DNA of 11,332 nt from Coriobacteriia bacterium (lineage in GTDB: Bacteria; Actinomycetota; Coriobacteriia; Anaerosomatales; SLCP01): positions 1 through 11,332 of the forward strand of contig SLCP01000069.1 of assembly GCA_007125735.1 (NCBI GenBank). Direction: 5' to 3'. Below, piece after piece: positions 1-5,883 of this stretch. How positions within the stretch are numbered: the stretch's first letter is position 1; every line of letters begins with the position of its first letter. Below the pieces are notes generated by a model. The model had not been told where the DNA came from. It ran no database searches and saw nothing but the letters and a program-made list of their open reading frames with translations. A program made the translations under genes and the position numbers.

Positions 1-2
1 AC

Positions 3-77
3 GGGCGATTAACTCAGTGGGAGAGTGCTACCTTCACACGGTAGAAGTCACTGGTTCAAATCCAGTATCGCCCACCA
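3..77 (+). tRNA. tRNA-Val (anticodon CAC)
   Basis: A complete cloverleaf can be folded by eye. The 7-bp acceptor stem is 3-9 with 67-73, the D stem is 12-15 with 23-26, the anticodon stem is 28-32 with 40-44, and the T stem is 50-54 with 62-66. The T loop TTCAAAT has the conserved TTC. The anticodon loop TTCACAC places CAC at 35-37, which reads the valine codon GUG. The 3' CCA (75-77) is encoded in the DNA. The gene begins only 2 bases into the window, so its promoter and any upstream tRNA partners are outside it. A strong hairpin terminator follows at once, so this is a single tRNA or the last of a cluster. Confidence 0.97.
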
Positions 78-87
78 ACATCTCTTG

Positions 88-127
88 AAGGCCCGAGGCG
101 AGAGCAAGATGCCTCGGGCCTTTGCTT
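88..127 (+). terminator. Rho-independent terminator after tRNA-Val
   Basis: A perfect 12-bp stem pairs 88-99 (AAGGCCCGAGGC) with 111-122 (GCCTCGGGCCTT) around an 11-base loop, and is followed by TTTGCTTATT. It lies 10 bases after the tRNA CCA end. The minus-strand gene ends at 126, so the same hairpin could also stop transcription from that side. The T tract on the opposite strand is weak, so that second role is less certain. Confidence 0.85.
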
Positions 128-635
128 ATTCGCACAATTCCGAGGCGAGACTATTGAACGGGCTGATGCTGACCTTGGCGCCAGGTATCGCCGGGTCATC
201 GAGCCAGATCTCGTCGATCTCCGGGTAGCCGGCTTGAATCGCCATACCGTTCAGGGCGTACGTCGTGCCATCAGCGGTGAACGTATGCTTGAGGTCGACG
301 CATGCGAGCACGCCCTCTTCGACCGTGAATGGCCAGGCGTCCCCGTAGTCATCCCGGCTGATCCTGACCTCGTTGGCGGCTAGGCTGTCGTCCTCCGGCT
401 CGGGAGCGGGTTCCGTTGAGACCTCCATCTCGGCGATGATCGGCTCGACGACCTCCTCGGCCTCCTCGTCCCCCAGGATGCCGATCGCGGCGAAGAGCAC
501 CACTGCAGCTACGGCCCAGAACCACCACCGCTTGTAGAGGGGCTTGCCGCCCCGCACCCCATCGGACTGCGCAGGCGGCACCGCGGATCTGTCGGACGCT
601 GGCGGCTCCTGCGCGGACGTGGTCTTGTCGCTCAC
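126..635 (-). CDS. Membrane-anchored DUF2511 (YebY-like) protein
   Basis: This is a 169-residue protein starting with GTG at 635. A purine-rich site (AGAGGGGG) lies 5 bases upstream. Residues 1-33 are polar and Pro/Ser-rich. KRWW at 35-38 leads into one membrane segment (about 38-54), followed by an acidic Glu/Pro-rich linker (56-85). The positive charge before the segment predicts that the C-terminus is outside the membrane. Residues 89-169 resemble the DUF2511 family, known from Escherichia coli YebY. Shared landmarks are the SRDDYG/W-F-EE-L-C stretch (93-112), the YALN motif (126-129), the DDP..PG.K.S..PF stretch (146-160) and a C-terminal LC. Cys112 and Cys168 match the conserved cysteine pair and could form a disulfide outside the cell. 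The family has no firmly established biochemical role. The match rests on remembered family sequence, not a search. The gene is divergent from the lipoprotein gene and runs toward the tRNA terminator. Confidence 0.82.
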   Translation of the reverse strand: MSDKTTSAQEPPASDRSAVPPAQSDGVRGGKPLYKRWWFWAVAAVVLFAAIGILGDEEAEEVVEPIIAEMEVSTEPAPEPEDDSLAANEVRISRDDYGDAWPFTVEEGVLACVDLKHTFTADGTTYALNGMAIQAGYPEIDEIWLDDPAIPGAKVSISPFNSLASELCE

Positions 636-669
636 GTCGTCCCCCTCTCATCGAACTCTCCTGCCTCGA

Positions 670-675
670 ATCGTA
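670..675 (-). promoter_or_regulatory. Possible -10 box for the DUF2511 gene
   Basis: Read on the minus strand, TACGAT fits the actinobacterial TAnnnT pattern. It would start a transcript near 663, giving a leader of about 28 bases with the ribosome site inside it. No convincing -35 box is visible at 16-18 bases, so this is a weak prediction. Confidence 0.28.
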
Positions 676-738
676 CACGATGCCCGGGAGCGCGGCGTCA
701 GTGTTGTTGCGGCAGCCTTCGTGTCTCGCGCGCATGAC

Positions 739-747
739 TGTTATGCT
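739..747 (+). promoter_or_regulatory. Possible extended -10 promoter for the lipoprotein gene
   Basis: TGTTATGCT combines a TGn extension with the -10 box TATGCT (4 of 6 to TATAAT). A start near 754 would leave a leader of about 50 bases before the GTG at 805. The -35 region is poor, as is common for extended -10 promoters. Divergent genes flank this 169-bp gap, so both promoters must lie here or close by. Confidence 0.4.
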
Positions 748-804
748 GGTAGCTTGACGTCCGGCAACGTCGGCGCGCGTGCGTGCCGACTGAGGGGAGT
801 GCTC

Positions 805-1248
805 GTGAGACTCGCTAGAATCGCCATCATCTGCTGCATGGCCGTCGCCATGCTTGCTCTTGTGGGTTGTGCGTCCGGTCCCGAGAAGACCTGGGAGGAT
901 TTCGTCGACGCCATCAAGGACGGCCGTGCCGACGACGCGCTCTCGCACATGGACCTCATGCGCATGACCGAGCGCGTACTCGCCGAGGACGAGGAGATGG
1001 CTGCCGCATCAGAGATGTTCGGCGGTGCGGAGGGCATCGCCTCTCTCCTCGAAGCTGAGTTCAGGGCCGCGTTCGCCGAGGGTGAATTCGGGTTGGACGA
1101 GACCGACACCACACTCATCAACGCCGATGTCTCGAGCACCGAGATCGACGGCGACACCGCCGTCCTTCTCATCGAAGCCGAAGACGAGACCGGCACGGTA
1201 CACATGGAGCGCATCGACGGCGACTGGAAGATCGTGATGTTCGAGTAG
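805..1248 (+). CDS. Small lipoprotein, possibly DUF4878/NTF2-like
   Basis: I chose the GTG at 805 because AGGGGAG (793-799) sits 5 bases before it. The GTG at 799 would overlap that site, and frames further upstream lack a signal sequence. The 147-residue product has Arg at 2 and 5, a hydrophobic core (6-20) and the lipobox LVGC, so Cys22 would be the lipidated first residue of the mature protein outside the membrane. The mature part begins with a W..F..A...G..D.A pattern (about residues 28-43). It ends with alternating strands carrying the D-GDTAVLLIEAED and ERIDGDWKIV motifs. That layout resembles DUF4878-type or other NTF2-like lipoproteins, in which the final W-K strand closes a cone-shaped fold. 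The fold is an inference; the lipobox is directly visible. No catalytic residues can be named. It converges with the next minus-strand gene across a 35-bp gap that shows no clear terminator. Confidence 0.83.
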   Translation: MRLARIAIICCMAVAMLALVGCASGPEKTWEDFVDAIKDGRADDALSHMDLMRMTERVLAEDEEMAAASEMFGGAEGIASLLEAEFRAAFAEGEFGLDETDTTLINADVSSTEIDGDTAVLLIEAEDETGTVHMERIDGDWKIVMFE

Positions 1249-1283
1249 TCACCCGTTCGGCACAGTCCTACCGCGGCACCTGC

Positions 1284-1874
1284 CTACTCGATCCAGAACG
1301 ACTCCCACTCGGCATCGAGCAGTCCCGATAGGTAGAGTCCCGGGAACTCGTCGAGTCGGCTGCTCTCAAGGCGGTTGCCCTTGAAGAACAGGTATAGCCC
1401 GGTAGGGTCGTCCTCGAACGGCACGTACACCCACACCTCACGGTTCGCGTTGGGAAGTGCCGCGATGCTCCGTATCATGAAGGGTGGCTCGCCGAGGAGC
1501 TCGAGTACGTCCTCGACGGACTCTCCTTCAAGCGTGGTCGATTCCGGCTCGGGGAAGTACTCCTCCCAGCCCTCGGCCGGAGCATGATCGATCTCGCGTC
1601 GCGCGATGCGGGCTCGCTCCTCCTCGAGCTCCGAGAGCGCGGCCTGTAGTTCCGCGTTCTCCGCCTGCGCGCCCTCGACGAGTGTTTGGAGCTCGGCGTT
1701 CTCTGCCTCGAGTTCGGCGATGCGGCTCTCGAGTTGCTCGATGTCGGGGGATGGCTCGGTGACGTCGTTCTCCTCGGCAGCGGGAAGAACGAACAGGAAG
1801 AGCGCGCCGACCGCGACAGCGGTCACCACGGCGGTCGCGAGCACCGCCCATGCGATGCGTCGGTTCTCGTTCAT
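1284..1874 (-). CDS. Membrane-anchored coiled-coil protein, possible BamE-like C-terminus
   Basis: This is a 196-residue protein starting with ATG at 1874, with GGGTGAG 5 bases upstream. Arg5-Arg6 precede one membrane segment (8-30), predicting an outside C-terminus. A long coiled coil follows at about 45-95, with repeated ELEAENAEL-type heptads rich in Leu, Glu and Ala. A Glu/Pro-rich linker (98-118) leads to a small domain at about 119-175. That domain has a VEDVLELLGEPP helix, a REVWVYVPF strand and a GLYLFFKGNRL strand. The order helix with LG.P, W-Y strand and F-x-G-N-R strand recalls SmpA/BamE-like domains, but this is a pattern impression and the protein could belong to an unrelated family. 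The gene lies 36 bp downstream of the flavoprotein reductase on the same strand, so cotranscription is plausible. Function is unknown. Confidence 0.8.
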   Translation of the reverse strand: MNENRRIAWAVLATAVVTAVAVGALFLFVLPAAEENDVTEPSPDIEQLESRIAELEAENAELQTLVEGAQAENAELQAALSELEEERARIARREIDHAPAEGWEEYFPEPESTTLEGESVEDVLELLGEPPFMIRSIAALPNANREVWVYVPFEDDPTGLYLFFKGNRLESSRLDEFPGLYLSGLLDAEWESFWIE

Positions 1875-1910
1875 GCGTACTCACCCGTCTCCTGCTAGGG
1901 GCCTGTACCG

Positions 1911-3263
1911 CTACCACGCCGCCCAATTGAGCGCCTCGTTGTAGGCGGGGTGTATGCCGATCGTGGCGCGCAGCGAATCGCGGGTCGCGCCGTGCTTCAG
2001 CGCGACCGACATCGCGTAGGCGAGATCGCCCGCTGTGGGCCCGGCGATGTGTGCGCCGAGGAGGCGCCCGTCGTCCTCGGCGAAGATCAGCTTCACCAAC
2101 CCGTCGCGCTGGTCCTCGATGACGGCCGCGCCGAGGAACTCGAACGGTTGAGTGTGGACATCGATGGCGATGCCCTGCTGGCGCGCCTCGGCCTCAGTGA
2201 TGCCGGCCTGGCCGATCTGGGGGGAGGTGAAGACACACGTGGGTGCCGCAGAGTGGTCGGGAAGCCGAGGGGTACCGCTGTCGATCGACGCGGCCACGGT
2301 GCGTCCCTCGTAGCTTGCGACCGCCGTTCGCATCATGCCGCCCGCGGCATCTCCGGCAGTCCACACGGAGGGGTTCGTGGTGCGCAGGTAGCCGTCGTGT
2401 ACGATGTGGCCGCTCGAGTCCACCTCGACGCCGGCGACATCGAGCGCGAGTCCTTCGAGCGCGGGCGCGCGTCCCGTCGCGACGAGCACGCGCTCCCATG
2501 TGCCGGAGTGCGAGCGTCCCTCGGCGTCGGTGTACGTCGCTTCGAGCGCACCCGGCTCGCCGGCGATCGCGGTGAGGCGGCAGCGGGTGTGGATCGTGGC
2601 GCCGCCGCGCACGAGTCGTTCGACCGCGACCGCCGCGGTGTCGGGATCGAGTGCGGCGAGCGGGCGCGGACCTGAGGTGATGAGCGTGATCTCCGTGTCG
2701 AACGCCGCGTAGACGGCGGAAAGCTCCATGCCGATGAGCCCGCCGCCTACCACGAGCATCGACCGGGGCACCTCGGGGTAGGAGAGCGCGTCGACGCTCG
2801 TGTCGGCAAGCCCGATGCCGGGGACGGGAGGCAGCACGGGGCGCGAACCGGTAGCGATCACGGCGTGGTCGAAGGGGAGCACCTCGGTGTCGTCGACCAC
2901 GACGGTGTCGATGTCGGAGAAACGCGCCTCGCCGCGAACGACGCGGATGCCCCGCTCGGTCGCCGAGGCTTCCTGGTCGCCCGCGTACGTCTCTTGCGCG
3001 TGCCACTTCCACGCGAGGACCGATTGCCAATCGTATCCCTCGGCGGGTGTGAGGCCGAACATCTCGGCACGCTCGGTGGCTCGGCGCGCACGGGCCGCGT
3101 TGTAGAGGGCCTTCTTGGGCATGCACCCCCACCAGATACACGTACCGCCCGCGCGGTCGCGCTCTACGAGGGTGACCTGCCAGCCAGCGGCGACAAGCGA
3201 GCGGGCAGCGGCTGTTCCGGCGGAGCCGAAGCCGATCACCACGACGCGCCCTTTCGACTCCAC
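1911..3263 (-). CDS. FAD-dependent dithiol reductase of the Lpd/MerA/glutathione reductase superfamily
   Basis: I chose the GTG at 3263 because GAGGAGG lies 6 bases before it and the FAD-binding strand begins 6 residues later. The longer open frame upstream only mirrors the ABC-F gene. The 450-residue product has the usual family length. Visible motifs are the FAD loop GFGSAG (11-16), the redox pair in GGTCIWWGCMPKK (Cys42 and Cys47, C-x4-C), ATGSRP (137-142), the NAD(P) loop GGGLIGME (173-180), the second FAD motif TAGDA (302-306) and the C-terminal HPAYNE (438-443), which supplies the His-Glu pair of the other subunit in the dimer. All catalytic parts are present, so it should move electrons from NAD(P)H through FAD and the disulfide to a substrate. 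There are no neighbouring 2-oxoacid dehydrogenase genes, no N-terminal metal-binding domain and no C-terminal Cys pair as in MerA. A role in lipoamide or mercury chemistry is therefore not supported. A low-molecular-weight disulfide or quinone substrate is possible. The protein is probably cytosolic. Confidence 0.9.
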   Translation of the reverse strand: MESKGRVVVIGFGSAGTAAARSLVAAGWQVTLVERDRAGGTCIWWGCMPKKALYNAARARRATERAEMFGLTPAEGYDWQSVLAWKWHAQETYAGDQEASATERGIRVVRGEARFSDIDTVVVDDTEVLPFDHAVIATGSRPVLPPVPGIGLADTSVDALSYPEVPRSMLVVGGGLIGMELSAVYAAFDTEITLITSGPRPLAALDPDTAAVAVERLVRGGATIHTRCRLTAIAGEPGALEATYTDAEGRSHSGTWERVLVATGRAPALEGLALDVAGVEVDSSGHIVHDGYLRTTNPSVWTAGDAAGGMMRTAVASYEGRTVAASIDSGTPRLPDHSAAPTCVFTSPQIGQAGITEAEARQQGIAIDVHTQPFEFLGAAVIEDQRDGLVKLIFAEDDGRLLGAHIAGPTAGDLAYAMSVALKHGATRDSLRATIGIHPAYNEALNWAAW

Positions 3264-3291
3264 GTGCGCCCTCCTCGGGTGCTCTCCCTGG

Positions 3292-3297
3292 TAGACT
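3292..3297 (+). promoter_or_regulatory. -10 box of a likely leaderless ABC-F transcript
   Basis: TAGACT fits TAnnnT and ends 6 bases before the GTG at 3304. Transcription would therefore start at or next to the start codon. No ribosome site is visible before that GTG, which agrees with a leaderless mRNA, a common arrangement in actinobacteria. The -35 region (about 3269-3274) does not match the consensus. Confidence 0.42.
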
Positions 3298-3303
3298 GTC
3301 ACG

Positions 3304-5322
3304 GTGATTATCTCCATCGACTCTGTCACGAAAACCTTCGGCTCCCGGACGCTGTTCGAGGGCGCGACGCTGCGCGTGGGCGCGCGCGATCGAATCGCGC
3401 TCCTCGGCCCCAACGGCGCGGGCAAGACGACCCTGCTCGAGATCATCGCGGGCTCCCAGTCGCCCGACTCGGGCACGGTGACGCGCGCCAAGGACACGGT
3501 GATCGGCTACCTCAAGCAGGAGGCTATCGAGATCGCCGGGCGCACCGTGCTCGACGAGGCGCTCACCGCTGCAGACGACGTGACCACCCTCGAGCACCGC
3601 CTCGCCATGCTCGAACACGAGATCGCCGAGACGCGGCAAGGACCCGAGCAGGAGCGGCTCCTCGCCGAGTACGGCGCTCTGCGTGACCGCTTCGAGCACC
3701 AGGGCGGGTACACGCTCGAAGCCGACGCCCGCACCGTGCTCACCGGCCTCGGGTTCAAGGAGCGCGACCTCACCCGCATGGCCGAGGAGTTTTCCGGCGG
3801 CTGGCTCATGCGGCTTGCGCTTGCGAAGCTCCTGCTTGCGAGCCCCGACGTGCTGCTCCTCGACGAGCCCACGAACCACCTCGACTTGGAGACCGTGACG
3901 TGGCTCGAGTCGTTCCTGCGCTCCTACGAGGGCGCCATCGTGCTCGTGAGTCACGACCGGGCCTTCATGGAGGGCCTCGTCGACCACGTCGCCGAGATCG
4001 ACCAACGGCGCGTCAAGACGTACACGGGGACCTACGCTCGCTACCTGGCCGCCAAAGAGCTCGCAAACGAGCAACTCGAGGCCGCGTACCACAAGCAGCA
4101 GCGCGAGATCGCGCACATGGAGCGGTTCGTCGAGCGGTTCCGCGCCAAGAACACGAAGGCGAAACAGGCCCAAGACCGCGTCAAGAAGCTCGAGCGCATG
4201 GAGCGGATCGAGCTGCCCGAACACCGCAAGACGGTACACTTCGCGTTTCCGCAGCCGGTGCGCACCGGAGATGAGGTTGTGCGTCTGACCGGCGTGCGTA
4301 AGGCCTACGGTGACAACGTCGTCTACGACGGACTCGATCTTGCGCTCTACCGCGGCGACAAGGTCGTTCTCACCGGCCCCAACGGCGCGGGCAAGTCCAC
4401 CCTGCTCAAGATGCTCGCAGGCGTTCTCGACCCCGATGCGGGCGAGCGCACCTACGGCGTCCACGTCGACGTGGCGTACTTCGCTCAGCACCAGCTCGAG
4501 GCGCTCGACACCGCCAAGACCGTCTTCGACGAGCTCGACGGTGTCGCTCCGGGGTGGACGCAGACCGAGGTGCGCCGACTCCTCGGCGCGTTCCTCTTCA
4601 CCGGGGATGACGTCGACAAGAAGGTCGGCGTGCTCTCGGGAGGGGAGCGGTGCCGCCTCGCGCTCGCGAAGCTGCTCGTGCAGCCGGTGCCGCTGCTCTG
4701 CCTCGACGAGCCTACGAACCACCTCGACATCGCTTCTTCGGATGTGCTCGAAGCGGCGCTCACGGGGTTTTCCGGCACGCTCGTGCTCATCACGCACGAT
4801 CGGCACCTCATCCGCTCGGTCGCGAACAAGATCGTCGACGTCCGCGATGGTGGCGTCACCGTCTACGGCGGCGACTACGACTACTACCTCGACAAGCGCT
4901 CGCGTCTCGAGGCCGAGGCAGCCGCGTCGGCGGAGAAGGCTGCGGGAGCACGTTCGGCTGCGCCGAGCACGACTTCTCACAGGGGGCCGCACGGGGCGGT
5001 TGCGCCCGAATCTGACGGTTCTGCAGCAGGACCCAAGACCAAGGAGCAGAAGCGAGCAGAGGCCGAGCGTCGCAACCGGGCGTACCGGGCTACGAAGGAT
5101 GCACGGAGCGCGTTCGAGCGCATCGAGCGGGAACTCGCCGCGGTGCAGTCGCGCCACGACGAGCTCGTCGCGCTCATGGCCGATCCCGAGTTCTACGAGG
5201 ACGCTCCGGCGTTCGAATCGGCCATGAAGGAGTACGCCGAGGCGAAACAGCGGCTCGCTGCTCTCGAAGAGGAGTGGGTGGGCGCGGCCGCGGAGCTCGA
5301 ACGCCTTGAGGCGGATGTGTGA
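3304..5322 (+). CDS. ABC-F family ATPase (Uup/YheS-type, soluble)
   Basis: This is a 672-residue protein with two ABC ATPase domains and no membrane segments, the hallmark of ABC-F proteins. Members of this family bind the ribosome E site and help with stalled translation or with antibiotic protection. Domain 1 has Walker A GPNGAGKT (35-42), signature FSGGW (163-167), Walker B LLLDEP with NHLD (184-194) and H-loop SHDR (216-219). Domain 2 has GPNGAGKS (358-365), LSGGE (444-448), LCLDEP with NHLD (465-475) and THDR (497-500). The linker between them (about 235-320) is long, basic and alpha-helical, with the FRAKNTKAKQAQDRVKKLER stretch typical of the P-site tRNA interaction motif in housekeeping ABC-F subgroups. 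A low-complexity Ala/Ser/Gly stretch (540-580) leads to a C-terminal coiled coil (about 585-672) like that of Uup or YdiF. The GTG start is supported by the first strand MIISIDSVTKTFG and the -10 box close before it. A housekeeping translation role is more likely than resistance, but sequence alone cannot decide this. Confidence 0.95.
   Translation: MIISIDSVTKTFGSRTLFEGATLRVGARDRIALLGPNGAGKTTLLEIIAGSQSPDSGTVTRAKDTVIGYLKQEAIEIAGRTVLDEALTAADDVTTLEHRLAMLEHEIAETRQGPEQERLLAEYGALRDRFEHQGGYTLEADARTVLTGLGFKERDLTRMAEEFSGGWLMRLALAKLLLASPDVLLLDEPTNHLDLETVTWLESFLRSYEGAIVLVSHDRAFMEGLVDHVAEIDQRRVKTYTGTYARYLAAKELANEQLEAAYHKQQREIAHMERFVERFRAKNTKAKQAQDRVKKLERMERIELPEHRKTVHFAFPQPVRTGDEVVRLTGVRKAYGDNVVYDGLDLALYRGDKVVLTGPNGAGKSTLLKMLAGVLDPDAGERTYGVHVDVAYFAQHQLEALDTAKTVFDELDGVAPGWTQTEVRRLLGAFLFTGDDVDKKVGVLSGGERCRLALAKLLVQPVPLLCLDEPTNHLDIASSDVLEAALTGFSGTLVLITHDRHLIRSVANKIVDVRDGGVTVYGGDYDYYLDKRSRLEAEAAASAEKAAGARSAAPSTTSHRGPHGAVAPESDGSAAGPKTKEQKRAEAERRNRAYRATKDARSAFERIERELAAVQSRHDELVALMADPEFYEDAPAFESAMKEYAEAKQRLAALEEEWVGAAAELERLEADV
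3307..3312 (-). promoter_or_regulatory. Possible -10 box for the flavoprotein reductase gene
   Basis: Read on the minus strand, GATAAT matches 5 of 6 bases of TATAAT. It would start a transcript near 3300, giving a leader of about 37 bases that contains GAGGAGG. A TTTTCG at 16-base spacing (3329-3334) is a poor -35 box. The element lies inside the first codons of the divergent ABC-F gene, so the two promoters would overlap. Confidence 0.33.
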
Positions 5323-5347
5323 CCCTTTTACCTGGGGTGATGGGACA

Positions 5348-5365
5348 TTGTAACAATCTTTACAA
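5348..5365. promoter_or_regulatory. Rex-like operator upstream of nuoA
   Basis: The 18-bp sequence TTGTAACAATCTTTACAA has perfect 6-bp inverted arms (TTGTAA and TTACAA). Compared with the Rex consensus TTGTGAAnnnnTTCACAA it has the same length and both invariant ends TTGT and ACAA, and matches 11 of 14 specified positions. It overlaps the -35 box of the proposed nuo promoter, where a bound repressor would block RNA polymerase. Rex is an NADH/NAD+ sensor known to control nuo in Streptomyces, which supports the assignment. No rex gene is in the window, and a smaller palindrome ATTGTAACAAT (5347-5357) overlaps it, so another regulator is possible. Confidence 0.55.
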
Positions 5366-5387
5366 TCTCATTTCGTTGTGCGATGAT
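5359..5387 (+). promoter_or_regulatory. nuo operon promoter
   Basis: A -35 box TTTACA (5359-5364, 5 of 6 to TTGACA) is followed after 17 bases by the -10 box GATGAT (5382-5387, 4 of 6), which carries an upstream TGC extension (5379-5381). The stretch 5345-5390 is clearly AT-richer than its surroundings. A start near 5394 would give a leader of about 124 bases before nuoA. The proposed Rex-like site covers the -35 box. Confidence 0.55.
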
Positions 5388-5517
5388 GCGTTCTGACCGG
5401 GCGAGACGTCGCTACGGGGTCCACGCCAGGTCGCTGCTCGGTCGTCTACCGGCCGCCTGCACCCTCGCGACGTGAACCGTCGCCGGTTTGGGCGAGACGC
5501 CACTGCAGGGGGAGCCC

Positions 5518-5883
5518 ATGGAAGGCCCGTTCGCGTGGGGTGTGTTGTTCGTCATCGGAGCGTCTGCGGCTGCTGTCGCATTCATACTCGTAGTGTTCGC
5601 CGCCAACGCGCTCCTCTCTCCGCGCCTGCCCACACCTGAGAAGCTCGAGCCCTACGAGTGCGGTATGCCGCCCGCCGGGATGCCGTGGGCACCCGTACGG
5701 CTGCGGTTCACGGCGATCGCGCTCCTGCTCGTCATCTTCGATGCGCAAGCCGCTCTGCTCTTTGCCGTCGCGCCGGTAATCAGGGGCAATCCATCCGCAG
5801 CGGCAGCCACAGGCGTCTTCGTGGCGCTGCTCGCCATCGGCCTTGCGTACGCATGGCGAAAGGGTGTGCTGTCGTGGCGATAG
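5518..5883 (+). CDS. nuoA: NADH-quinone oxidoreductase subunit A
   Basis: NuoA is a small membrane subunit of complex I that joins the peripheral arm to the membrane arm near the quinone cavity. I chose the ATG at 5518 because AGGGGG (5507-5512) lies 5 bases before it. An upstream in-frame TTG has no such site. The 121-residue product has three membrane segments (about 8-30, 62-86 and 94-112). The loop between the first two carries KLEPYECG (42-49) with the conserved Cys48, which marks the conformationally active loop of the subunit. The second segment has FDAQA (74-78), where most homologues carry FDVEx, so the acidic residue after the conserved Asp75 is Gln77. The Glu usually found in the third segment also appears to be missing. 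It is the first gene of the operon and overlaps nuoB by 10 bases. Confidence 0.94.
   Translation: MEGPFAWGVLFVIGASAAAVAFILVVFAANALLSPRLPTPEKLEPYECGMPPAGMPWAPVRLRFTAIALLLVIFDAQAALLFAVAPVIRGNPSAAAATGVFVALLAIGLAYAWRKGVLSWR

Noticed and set aside
25..228. Short open frame over the tRNA
   Set aside because: It starts inside the tRNA and crosses the terminator, so it is a chance frame.
544..804. Upstream extension of the lipoprotein frame
   Set aside because: It overlaps the divergent DUF2511 gene and would bury the signal peptide inside the protein. The GTG at 805 has a well-placed ribosome site.
3264..3497. N-terminal extension of the flavoprotein reductase frame
   Set aside because: The extra 78 codons mirror the ABC-F Walker A region on the opposite strand. 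The GTG at 3263 has a strong ribosome site and leads directly into the FAD motif.
2194..5157. Very long open frame (987 codons) on the minus strand across the reductase and ABC-F genes
   Set aside because: It runs antisense to the ABC-F gene and out of frame with the reductase. The translation is Arg/Glu-rich with no known domain. Such frames arise in GC-rich genes because stop codons are rare in the opposite frame.
5394..5517. Riboswitch or attenuator in the nuo leader
   Set aside because: Only a 5-bp hairpin is visible, with no conserved aptamer pattern and no terminator-type T tract.
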